Assembly (NCBI RefSeq): GCF_017916325.1
Contig: NC_090144.1
Span: 10,001-74,000, forward strand
Direction of reading: 5' to 3'
Source: Leishmania martiniquensis
Taxonomy: Eukaryota; Euglenozoa; Kinetoplastea; Trypanosomatida; Trypanosomatidae
DNA length: 64,000 bases
Shown here: positions 41,347 through 50,582 of the stretch, one piece after another
Numbering within the stretch: the stretch's first letter is position 1
Layout: every line of letters starts with the position of its first letter
Program-made: the position numbers and the translations under genes
Notes under the pieces: model-generated
Seen by the model: the letters and a program-made list of their open reading frames with translations, nothing else
Database searches by the model: none
What the model was told of the DNA's origin: nothing

Positions 41347-41472
41347 TCATCCTCCACGAGACAGACATGCTCACCAATGCACATACACACACACGAGTAG
41401 AGGGATGTGTCTCGGGGCGTGCGTGTGTGTGTGTGTGTGCATTGGTGAGCATGTCTGTCTCGTGGAGGGTGA
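41347..41472. repeat. Long near-perfect inverted repeat (hairpin)
   Basis: The left arm 41347-41394 and right arm 41425-41472 are reverse complements over about 48 bases with only two mispairs (41350 and 41384). The first 30+ bases, starting CCTCCACGAGACAGACATGC, match perfectly. The inner part pairs a CA run with a TG run, leaving a loop of about 30 bases (41395-41424). In RNA it would form a very stable stem-loop. It lies in the gene-free stretch upstream of BILBO1. Confidence 0.9.
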
Positions 41473-42967
41473 GCGGGACCTGCGGCGGTGCCTCACGCGC
41501 TCGTGCGTGCGTTGGAGGCTGCATTGGCTCTCCCTCTCCATCGTCTTTGGTTTTTGGGCGTTTTCCGCAGGTTTTTGTTTCCCTCCCGCCTTTCCGATTC
41601 GCTTAGCATCACTGTGAACACCGCTGCAGCAGCTGCTGGTTCGACCCCCCTCCCACCAGCTTTCCCCGCTACCATTTTTTTTTCGCCGGAGGGCCATCTG
41701 CTCTCTCACGCCCAAGCAAGCTTGAAATTGTTCATCATCATTGTTGGCTTCTTCTCGTGTGGCCGTTTTAGCCTTCACCTTTTCGTGTGTTCCGCCCCCT
41801 CCCCCATCTCCCCCTTCCCTCATGGTGCTGTCTGCGTTCTCCGCCGACGCTTTCGCCCCCGTGTGCTTTGCTGACTTCTTTTCCGTCCTTCTTTGGCCCC
41901 AAGGCTTCTCAGGGGCGCGGCTTCTTCTGCAGTTACGAGTGCCCGGCCGACTTGGAAAGGGGGAATGAGAAGGGATAGCCCGGCATGCAACGGCGAGGCG
42001 GATGCGCTGGGCTCCCGCGCACGCGCCGAAAGGGCTTCCGGGAAGAGGCGAGTCGCAAAGCGAGTTGCGAGACACACCCGCCCTGCCCTGTACTCACGCG
42101 CGCGAATGCATCGTTTCTCATGAAGGAGTTGAGGGGGGGAGGGGTAAGTGAACGAGAGACTACGAATATGTAGCTTGCACGCCTCTCTTCGTATCCTTTC
42201 TTTTTCTGCCGCCTCTTGCCACCGACCTCTGCGTTGCGCATACATCTCTGCCTCTCTCTATACCATCGAGGCCACAGATCTCTTTTCTGCGTGTGGAATC
42301 GTCTTTATTTGTCCCTTTTCGCCCTTCAGCTGTTCGCTTGCATATGTGTTTGCGTGTGTAGTGAGTAAGGGAGACGAGTGTGGTAGGGGGACTCCGCAGC
42401 AATGGCAACCACTCTTCCATCCGTCTCGCCCTTCCTCACGCCTCCTCTCTGTGTGTGCTTTTCATTTCGATTACGGCATGTGCTACCACACAAGCCTTCG
42501 TCATTCCTCCTTTCCCGCGCGCGCGCACGTACGCAGAACAGAGAGAGCATCCATGAAGTGGATGTCGATGTTGTGTCTGCGAGGGGAGAGGGGGCTGCTA
42601 CGGCGGGGCTCACTGCTTTTTGCTTGACTTGCTCCTTTTCTTTTCGGGTAGCCGGCCCCGCTTCCTCTTCCCATGGTGGTGAGGCGACGACTAGGGAACG
42701 TCAGCATCGATTTGCGGTCTGTTGTATGCGTAGGTGCTCTGCAGAGGGCTGTTGTGCCGCTACGTATGTGGGCATATTTTGCTTGGTTGAGGTTCCTGCA
42801 AGCATGTGCACTACTTATTTGTTGCTGGGCACTAGCGGGTGCTGCTGCCTTATTGGTGTTTTCTTCATTCATCGGCTCGTGCTCTCTGCCTGTCTGTTCA
42901 TCGCGCTCCGTGGCATTTTCTGCAAACAATCGAAGACACATGCTTCTCTTTTTGGTGATCTGCACAA

Positions 42968-43014
42968 GTGTGTGTGTGTGTGCGTGTGTGTGTGTGTGCG
43001 TGTGTGTGTGTGTG
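42968..43014. repeat. (TG)n microsatellite, imperfect
   Basis: About 47 bases of TG repeats with two CG interruptions, the longest dinucleotide run noticed in the window. Confidence 0.9.
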
Positions 43015-44921
43015 CATCCCATTATTCTCCACCTGTCGTTTCACCAAAACAGATGTGTCCTTTTCGCATCTTCTTACCTTCACCTACCGCTACTTTTTTT
43101 CTTCCGAACTCTCTGTCCGCCTTGCGGCGCAACCGACCGATGTGTTTCGACAGAAGCATACGCAGACATGCAGAGATGCTCTCCAAGACTCTTTTTCTTC
43201 ACCGCTCTCCTTTGGCCAACCTCATTTTCAAGCAATGACAGCTTTGGGTGTGTGGCGGACTCCGCGAACGGCGCACAACGGCACACCTCATGACTAGCAA
43301 AGTCTATGGTGTAGAGAAGGATTACACAGCATCGGCAACTCAATCGCTCATTGTGGAAAGGTGAGAGGATGCACACACTGGAAGGAATAGAGGAAAAGGG
43401 AAGATGAGCATCGCTCTCGCGGATTTGGCGTGCACGCACCTCAGTGATCGTTGCAGCCGTCCCTTCCCGCACACTCTCGTCAGCTAATCCCAAGGAATGA
43501 GGAGGTGAGCGACAGCGCTCTTTTGCTCGATCTCTTGCTCGCGTTTCTTGGCATACCTGAAGTGAAAGCGGGGGGAAGCCATTTCTCGATTGGCGCACAC
43601 ACCGGCTTAAGCCACCTCCTCAACTTCATCTTTGCCGCATAGCTGACGTTGCCCTCCGCTTCTTTCCGGCTTGTGCTATCCTCAACTTCCTCCTATCATC
43701 AACTATGCGTTCTTGCTTTTTGGTCTGTTGTTGCTGCCATACATGGTGTTTTTACTCTTGCTTGTGATAGGCCTCCTCCTACCCTCCCCCTCCCCCTTTA
43801 CATCTCATTGCACCTCTTCTGTCGCTCTTTTTCGTCTTCGCTCTTGACTCACTCACGCTGTCGCCATCGCCTCTGAGCTCTTCACTTGCCTTTTCTTCCA
43901 TACAATATCCAGCGGCTCTTTTTTTTTCTTTGCGCCGCCTTTGCTGCCTTCACTTACCCCTCCTCTTACTCCTTTCGTTTACCATCTGAGTGCCGTGTGT
44001 CGCCTCCGCCCTTTCCGTCTCTCTCTCTCACACCCCTTCGCTTTGCAAGCCTCGCACAATCACGTGCATGCGCCTGTGCGCTTGTTCATGCAGTAGCGCC
44101 TGCATGCATGCTAGGGTGTGTTTTACTGTCGGTTTTTCCAGGGCGCTCTGTCGATCCACACGTGACGCTCCTCGCGTCTTTTTTTTCGTTTGTTGCCCCC
44201 TCTTTCTGAGGGCTGCACCCGCCGACGCCCGTCCGCACAGACACACACACAAGCTCTTCGTACTTATGTCCGAGAGGCTGTGTGCATGCGTGGACATTGT
44301 GAAGCAAATACGGGACCGAACGGCACACGCGCACAAACAGAAAAGCCGAAGAAGGGCACGTCTAGCGGTGGTCATGAGCGCGTAAGTGCGTGACCCTCTG
44401 CCAATGTGTGTGGGTTTGTGCGCACTGCTTCCGTGTCAGGTCTCGCCTAATTCATGTGTATCTCGGGCAACTTTCATCTCCACTCGACGCCTTAACGCGT
44501 GCAAGCGCCTCCATCGCTGGTAGCAAGCATGCTAGCAGACGCTGCTAACGTTCGCTCAACCCCTGATTGCCTCTGCGCTGATGAGGTCGACCGCATGCTC
44601 GCCTCGTACGCCCTCATGTTTCATCGTCGTGTTGGACGTACTCTATTTCTTGTGACTCTTGACAACATCACCCCTCTCTTTCCACCTCGCACGCGCGCCA
44701 AATCTCTGAGAACCTGTCTCATACGCACACACACACACACATCTATACGAGTCTTCGGAGACTCCGTGTTGGACACGCAAACGCAGCACTATCAGAGAGA
44801 CAGAGAAGGAAGAAAAGAAAAGCACCTCAAACCGAAAAACACCACTGACACGAAATACGCCCCGCGCACGGCAGCGAGCAAGCGACTGTGCAGTCCTGAC
44901 AGGGGACTTAGCCAACGCGTA

Positions 44922-44941
44922 CCGTTCTCCTTCCTTTTCAG
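44922..44941 (+). promoter_or_regulatory. Polypyrimidine tract and trans-splice acceptor of BILBO1
   Basis: A T/C tract ending TTTTCAG, with AG at 44940-44941, leaves a 5' UTR of about 90 bases before ATG 45032. Confidence 0.65.
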
Positions 44942-45031
44942 CGACGCTCTTGTCACCAACGGCGGAGAGCCTCTCCGGGTAGAGCACTCCTCGCTTCGCT
45001 GCGGCTACACCACTCTTTTTTTTCTGCAACG

Positions 45032-46777
45032 ATGTTCGTTGTCCAGGTGGCGGCCGATATCTTCGGCAATAAGCTGAACTTCGAGTTCAGCTTCCCCAGC
45101 CGCCCCAGCTTGCAGGAGATTACCCGTATGTCTGAGAGTGCCTTCTCAGCAGAGATTGCGAGCACGCGGCCAGAAAACGTACCGCCGCACACGTTTCACA
45201 TCGCGAAGATCAAAGTGTACGATGAGGACAAGAGCAAGTGGGTGGACCTTCTAAGCGAGGGGCAGCTGGTGGATTACTGCCAGCTCTACGCTTTCCAGCC
45301 AGAGAACCCCTGGCACAAGGAGACGCAGAAGCCGATTCCTGCGGCGGCCAAGCCGCCGACGGCTGTGGCCGCGCTGAGTCGCAGTGCCCCCATCAGCAAC
45401 ACATCGCCCGGTAGTCGCGCCATCGCATCCACCTCCAACGCCTTGGCGCCGTACACCGGCGGCCGCAGTGACGCCACCTCGCGGAGGCCCTATGCAGGCG
45501 GGGCCAGCAGCACTGCCCTTGTTGCTCGAGGCAACGTGGACGCGTCTCCGGAGGAAAAGCTGCGCGTCGTCTTCTCGGAGTTCGATATCAAAGGCACTCG
45601 CATGATCGATCAGGATGACTTCAAGCACGGCTTCCACAACATGGGGTTGGACTTCTCCAGTGCGACGGTGGAGGACCTCTTCGAGCGCGCTGATCTCAAC
45701 CACGATCACCGCATCTCTTACCCGGAGTTCGAGCGCTTTGCAAGATTGTACCCGATCATGACAGACTGTCTGTACTTTCGGTCGAAGGCCTTCTGGGAGG
45801 AGGACCAGATGCGCAAAGAGATCCAGGCAGAGGTGGAGGCTGCGCAGAAGTCGGAGGCCACGCTGGACCAAGCGCAGCGTGGCCTGGAGAACGCCGAGGC
45901 CGACGTCGCAGACGCGCAGAGCGCCGTGAAAGCCGCTGATGACGACTTGCGGGATCGCACAGACCGCATGCGCGACCTTGCCAAAGACATGGAGGAGGCG
46001 CGCAAGAGCAAGGAGCGAGTGGTGCGCGAGAAGAAGGAAAGGGAGCAGGACCTCGGCGCCGTCAGGGAGCGAGAGAAGGAGGCACGCAAGGATCTGCAAG
46101 ACCTAGCTCGCGACTCCGACAAGCTCGACCGACGCGCTGCTGCTCTCGTGAACGACGCCGACACAGCCGACGACAAAGTTCGCCAGCTTCAGAAAGCCCT
46201 CGAGGACGCGAAGCGCGCCGCTGACCGTGCACACCAGGCGGCGGAGCAGGCGGCGGTGGAGGCCAATCAGGCGAAGGAACGCGAAAGAGACGCCGCCATG
46301 GAAGCAGACGCGATCGCGCGCGATATCCCGAAGGCTGAGGACGCCGTGCGTGTGGCGGAACGCAACGTGGCGGCGGCTGACCAAGTTTTGCGCGAACTTG
46401 ACAGTGCTGGCAAGGAAATCGGGCGGCAGGCAGATGAGGCGGCCAGCCGGCGTGATGCTGGAGAGAAGGCTGTGGCCGAGGCACGGGATAAGGTGATGCA
46501 GAGAGAGCGGGAGGTGGACGCTGCGCGCAGCGCTGTCGCCGACAGGGACAGAGCCATCAAGCAAAAAGAGACCGAGCTCGACGAGCACCGGCGCCAGCGA
46601 GAGCTTATCACTCAGCACGAGCGTACCTTAATCGAACAAGAGTTGCGCCTCCGTGAGCAGCGTGACAGTCTCGAGCAGCGCGAGACGAAACTGATGTCGG
46701 AAGCCAGCAATTACCTCGGGACGATGCGCATCAACCTCGCCACACGCTCCTACTCGCGCGACCCCGGCGGATATTGA
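45032..46777 (+). CDS. BILBO1: BILBO1, flagellar pocket collar protein
   Basis: A 581-residue protein with the complete BILBO1 layout. The globular N-terminal domain (about 1-110) begins FVVQVAADIFGNKLNFEFSF and contains KIKVYDEDKSKWVDLL and DYCQLYAFQPENPWHKE, both diagnostic of the family. A Pro/Ala/Ser-rich linker follows. Two EF-hands are next: DIKGTRMIDQDDF (loop from 185, lacking several acidic ligands) and DLNHDHRISYPEF (loop from 221, canonical D-x-N-x-D-x-R-x-S-x-x-E). A long Ala/Glu/Arg/Lys coiled coil (about 255-550) leads to a C-terminal region with heptad Leu. BILBO1 polymerises into the collar around the neck of the flagellar pocket, the sole site of endo- and exocytosis, and is essential in T. 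brucei. It is restricted to kinetoplastids, so it fixes the taxonomy. Confidence 0.97.
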   Translation: MFVVQVAADIFGNKLNFEFSFPSRPSLQEITRMSESAFSAEIASTRPENVPPHTFHIAKIKVYDEDKSKWVDLLSEGQLVDYCQLYAFQPENPWHKETQKPIPAAAKPPTAVAALSRSAPISNTSPGSRAIASTSNALAPYTGGRSDATSRRPYAGGASSTALVARGNVDASPEEKLRVVFSEFDIKGTRMIDQDDFKHGFHNMGLDFSSATVEDLFERADLNHDHRISYPEFERFARLYPIMTDCLYFRSKAFWEEDQMRKEIQAEVEAAQKSEATLDQAQRGLENAEADVADAQSAVKAADDDLRDRTDRMRDLAKDMEEARKSKERVVREKKEREQDLGAVREREKEARKDLQDLARDSDKLDRRAAALVNDADTADDKVRQLQKALEDAKRAADRAHQAAEQAAVEANQAKERERDAAMEADAIARDIPKAEDAVRVAERNVAAADQVLRELDSAGKEIGRQADEAASRRDAGEKAVAEARDKVMQREREVDAARSAVADRDRAIKQKETELDEHRRQRELITQHERTLIEQELRLREQRDSLEQRETKLMSEASNYLGTMRINLATRSYSRDPGGY

Positions 46778-47779
46778 GTCGGAGCAAAAAGGACAGCCAA
46801 AGATACCTATAAGTGTGTAAGCGCCCGTGTGTGTGTGTGTGCGACTACACATGCCTCATGCGCCGCCGCCTCTCGCTCTCGTCCTGTCGCTATTTTCACT
46901 AGATGCAACTGCCGCTCACCTTTAATTGTCCCCCTGTTTGTTTTGGTAGGGCTTATGGCTTACAGGCGCCTCTTTTATGTCCCCCGCCCACCCACCACAC
47001 ACAGACACGGAAGGAGAAACACAAGCTCGCGTGCATGTGTGTGTGTGTGTGCGTGAGTGCGTGTTGCGTGCATTTACGTTTTCCTTCTTTGGTCATGCCG
47101 TTTCATTTTCCGTTGTTAGATGGGCAGCCGTGCACCTCGTGTGTGTGTGTGTGCCTGTTTGTGTGCGCGCAGTCTTTTCGCGTGTATGTATGGCGTTGCA
47201 TCTCTCCGTTCGAGCCTCGTGGGTGCCTCTCCATGACGTGCATGTCTCATTCGAGGTCCTGTTCTATCGCTTCTGCACATTTTCTACCGCTTTTCGTGCG
47301 CTTGTGTGTGGCCTCCCGCTCCTTCGACTGTCCTCCGTGGGAGGGGGCCACATGCGCCGCGCTGCGTTTAAGCGTTTCCTTTGCGTGTGGCCTCTTCAAG
47401 CAGCTCCCCTTTCTTGTGACCGGAGGAGGGGGGCGCATGGAGGAGGCGCCCTTCTGCAGAACACAACAGTAGAGCTCACGTAGTCAAAGAATAAGCGATC
47501 GTGACGAGCTTATCGTCTCGGTGTGTGTGTGTGTGTGCTTAGCGCCGCATGTGCGCAAGCGTCTGTGCGTCTGGCTTTGGTGGTCGTGGCGACACGATCG
47601 AGACTCACTGTCCCCATGCGCGGTCATCATTTTCCGGTGCATTCCCCTCTTTGTTTTGTTGTCGTCGTCGCTGTGCCCCCCCCCTTCCACCCCCACTACT
47701 AGAGTATACGGCCGCTGTTTCTCTTCTCTGCCGGCCTTCTTTTCGATTGGTTTGTTTGAGTCGCTGTGTGCCAAGTTGT

Positions 47780-48250
47780 GCGTGTGGCGCTACTGAGACA
47801 GGCTGGTGAGAGGTGGTAGGCCGTGATGGTGCCGGTGAGCCGCTGAACAGGAGGGCTGCATCACAGCGCCGGCAGAGAGGTGCGGAAGCGGCGAGGTCTT
47901 CCGCTGGCACAGCGCTTAAGAGGTCGTGAGCTAGCGCTAGTCGACACCACGAGCCAGGACCCTCGCCCTCCCTTTACGACCGGCCCCCACTCACCCTTCC
48001 ACCAATTGTTTCAGCTTTTCCATAGATGAGCTTGCGTGTGATGAGGAGGGAGGCGTTGAGTTCTCTGTACTGTTATCATCATGTGGAGGTTGAGGAGGTA
48101 GGGGGTGCTGTTCGGCTGCTGCCTCAGGTGTGCCGCACAGCTGTGCAACTGACAGAGCAGTAGAACAGCTTAGACGCCCACGGGCCTGATGCGGAAGGAA
48201 ACAATTCCCTACAAGGAAAAAGAGAGCGAATCAGCTGAGGTCGCACGAGT
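47780..48250. mobile_element. Possible third SIDER-like relic (weak)
   Basis: About 470 bases of mixed composition without pyrimidine skew, lying in a 3' UTR position. It shares ACCGGCCCCC (near 47973) with the island at about 23120-23730, where it lies near 23530. Similarity beyond that is not evident by eye. Confidence 0.22.
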
Positions 48251-48867
48251 GACGACGCGCGCACGCGCGTGCAGGCTCACATCGACGGACACACGCACCA
48301 ATATACTGTGACAGCAGGGCGTGAAGTGGGGTGAGGCGTGGGAAAAGACGGCGCCTCAGCTGTAGTGGATGCCCTCGATAGATCCCATCGTGTGCCGACA
48401 CTGCCGTTGCGGCTTTCGCCTTTCGTCTCTCATGTGAGCCTTTGCAACCAGCGCCCCACATCGAAGCCGCGCACGACGCCGCCAACGTTTCCCCCTTTCC
48501 CGTGCTATGCAGACGGCAATGAGAGCGAAGGTGCCCTCAGGTGTCTGGCAGACGAGGAGGGGAGATGGCAGAGAAGGGGTTGGGTGCCGGGGTCTAGGAT
48601 AATTACATGGTTGACCTCTGAGCGTGCCCTCGTGTCTCAGTGCCTCCTCCTCTCAGCAGCATGCCAAGTCAACTGCTCGTGAGGGTTGCCGATGCTGGCG
48701 CTAGCGATTCTCTCGGTCTCGCCATCCCCACCTCCCCCCTACCCGCTCGCCCCCTCCTCCTCTCTTCTATCCTCGCGTCTCTCTTCGCGACCAGTGCAGT
48801 GGTAAAAGAGCTGTCGCGGCATGACGTCTTCGTGACTGCCGGGCCGACAACACAAGAAAATATACAG

Positions 48868-48887
48868 GCTTTTCTTTTTCTGAACAG
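48868..48887 (+). promoter_or_regulatory. Polypyrimidine tract and trans-splice acceptor
   Basis: GCTTTTCTTTTTCTGAACAG with AG at 48886-48887. In-frame sequence between here and ATG 49010 begins only from TTG, so 49010 is taken as the start. Confidence 0.5.
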
Positions 48888-49009
48888 TAGAGAGGGCAGG
48901 CAGTAGCGGCTTGACACCCAGCGGCGATATTGTTTGCGTGTGGATCTGTGGAGCGGCCTGTCAAACCTCTGCTGCAGGCCTGGCACGGCCCTCTGTGACA
49001 CCCTTTGCG

Positions 49010-49624
49010 ATGCGCTGCTGTCGGCGCCTTTCCGCCGCGCCCACGACCGCTGCGATCTCAGTTTCGGCGTCTTCAAGTGCGTCGGTGGAGAAGCAGATCT
49101 CGGGTGCTGATGCGGATTTGACCGAGATGTCGGGGGCAGTCGCTATGCGCCGCTTGTACAGGCGATTGCTGAAGGCGGGCGAGGAGGGGAGCATGATGCA
49201 GCGCTGCCTCACAGTGAACTCGTTGAGCGATAGCGTAAGATATGGACTGCGACTGTTGCGCCTACATCGTGGGCTGACTACTGTGGATGCTATGGCAAAG
49301 CGAACCCCGTGGTGGCGCGTGGGAAGGCGCGCGCGCCAGGGCTTGACACGGCGCTACTACGCGTGGAGCTTGCTGTCGCTGCGCCTGCAGTTGCGCAGTC
49401 GCAACGCGATCGCTGATGTCCTTGTGTACTTGCTCTTCATCACCATGTGTTTCCTCCTCTACGAAATCTACCGCGCGTGCCGTATTGGAGTGAACCGGGC
49501 GGAAGAGCGGTATCGCACACTCGCCATTCCTATCATACAGACCCTGGACGCACTCGAGGCGGCGCAGGCGCGGAAGCGTGCACTGCGCAAGGAAATGGAA
49601 AATGACATTGTGCGAGAGCGGTGA
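49010..49624 (+). CDS. LYR-motif mitochondrial membrane protein (probable)
   Basis: A 204-residue protein. The N-terminus MRCCRRLSAAPTTAAISVSA is Arg/Ala/Ser-rich without acidic residues, as in mitochondrial presequences. MRRLYRRLLKAGEEG at about 46-60 carries the LYR tripeptide (49-51) in the family context (helix, L-Y-R, basic/hydrophobic continuation), followed by a second helix SVRYGLRLLRLHRG. A single membrane helix at about 136-154 (ADVLVYLLFITMCFLLYEI) and a charged C-terminal helix complete it. LYR proteins help assemble respiratory complexes and Fe-S clusters with the acyl carrier protein. A membrane-anchored LYR protein is less usual. The motif could be chance in an Arg/Leu-rich helix, so the name is tentative; the gene itself looks real. 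Confidence 0.7.
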   Translation: MRCCRRLSAAPTTAAISVSASSSASVEKQISGADADLTEMSGAVAMRRLYRRLLKAGEEGSMMQRCLTVNSLSDSVRYGLRLLRLHRGLTTVDAMAKRTPWWRVGRRARQGLTRRYYAWSLLSLRLQLRSRNAIADVLVYLLFITMCFLLYEIYRACRIGVNRAEERYRTLAIPIIQTLDALEAAQARKRALRKEMENDIVRER

Positions 49625-50582
49625 GTGTGTTGTGGGCAAGGTGCACATCGCGCGGCAAAAGGTGTCTCTGCGCTTGCCGGCCTTATTCACCTCCGCTCCT
49701 GGCGGCTCCTCCTTTCCTCTCCTTTGTCGAATGCCTCAGCGCACTTCGGTCGTGTACGGCCGCTTGAACTCGCACCCCCCACACATACATACACACAGAG
49801 AGATCTGCGCAGTAAAGGAATGCCTCCTTCGCCCCACGCATCCATCTAGCTATTTATGTGTGTATGTGTGTATGTGCGAATCTCGTAATAGGTGCCATTA
49901 CACAGCTCATTGTTCTTGTAAGTGAAGAGAAGGCAGCAAACGCAGCCGCTACTGCAGGGACCACGATGGCGCCACGGCACCCCTGTGAAACAGCGAACCG
50001 TAGGGAGAGGCGGGAAGGGGGTGCACAAGAGAAAACGGGAGGAGAATGAGCACCGTCTGTGCATGGGAAGGGGGAGGGGCGCCATACCCACAGAGGTGCC
50101 GCCGTCTTCTCTCAGCACCTTCCTCTGCTACTCCTCTTGGACCTTTGTTCTCTACCATCGCTGCACACCACATCCATCAAGCCCCACTACTCACCAGCCC
50201 TTGCCTCTGCCTGTCTCGGACGAGCTTGCGAGCACACGTACCATAATCTCTTCCTTTTCCGTCACCTCCCTCCGCCCACCATTGGCCGTCCTTCTCCGAC
50301 CCGACTGCGCGCGAATACATTTACGGCGTCCTGTTTTGTTTTGCCGCTCTTCGTGCTCTTCCGCGCATGTGCATATACATGTAGACGTGTATGTGTGTGT
50401 GTGTTGGGGTCAGGGGCCGCAGACTCAGCAGCCGTGGCATCGAGCCAGAGCGTGTACCTGTGTGCCTGTCACACACGCACACAGCAATCCTGCGCGCACT
50501 AACGACGAGGTGCCGCTGATAGCCGTTGTCGTGGAGCTCGTAGCCCTACTCTCCCAGGAGGCTTCCCGCAGTCGAAGCTGTA
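49625..50582. other. Intergenic
   Basis: No gene. Short (TG)n runs lie at about 49855-49875 and 50390-50404; pyrimidine-rich DNA spans 50100-50360. Candidate acceptors CCCAG at 50556-50557 and CGCAG at 50570-50571 lie just before the next ATG. Confidence 0.5.

Larger units (their letters stand above)
33490..45031. other. ~11.5 kb region without convincing genes
   Basis: As in the first gap, the + strand is pyrimidine-rich and open frames look like composition shadows, including a 400-codon frame at 33591-34793. Embedded features: a 25-base exact duplication at 35090/35927, (TG)n runs at 36487, 37171 and 42968, a 135-codon frame at 37608, a GC-rich SIDER-like block at about 39100-40085, and a long inverted repeat at 41347-41472. 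The last ~100 bases are the BILBO1 5' UTR. Confidence 0.6.
46778..49009. other. Long intergenic region
   Basis: 2.2 kb with no supported gene. Short (TG)n runs lie at about 46829-46842, 47036-47052, 47138-47152 and 47520-47537. The stretch around 47780-48250 is compositionally different and listed as a repeat candidate. The acceptor for the next gene is probably AG 48886-48887. Confidence 0.5.

Noticed and set aside
41371..42075. 234-codon minus-strand frame
   Set aside because: Its C-terminal part translates one arm of the inverted repeat and a CA run (THTHTH); no domain and low-complexity composition.
44499..45077. 192-codon frame running into the BILBO1 start
   Set aside because: Begins upstream of the predicted acceptor, is in a different frame from BILBO1 and has no family; treated as 5' flank.
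45251..46099. 282-codon frame antisense to BILBO1
   Set aside because: Runs opposite a conserved coiled-coil gene whose third positions are G/C-rich, which removes antisense stops. No independent evidence.
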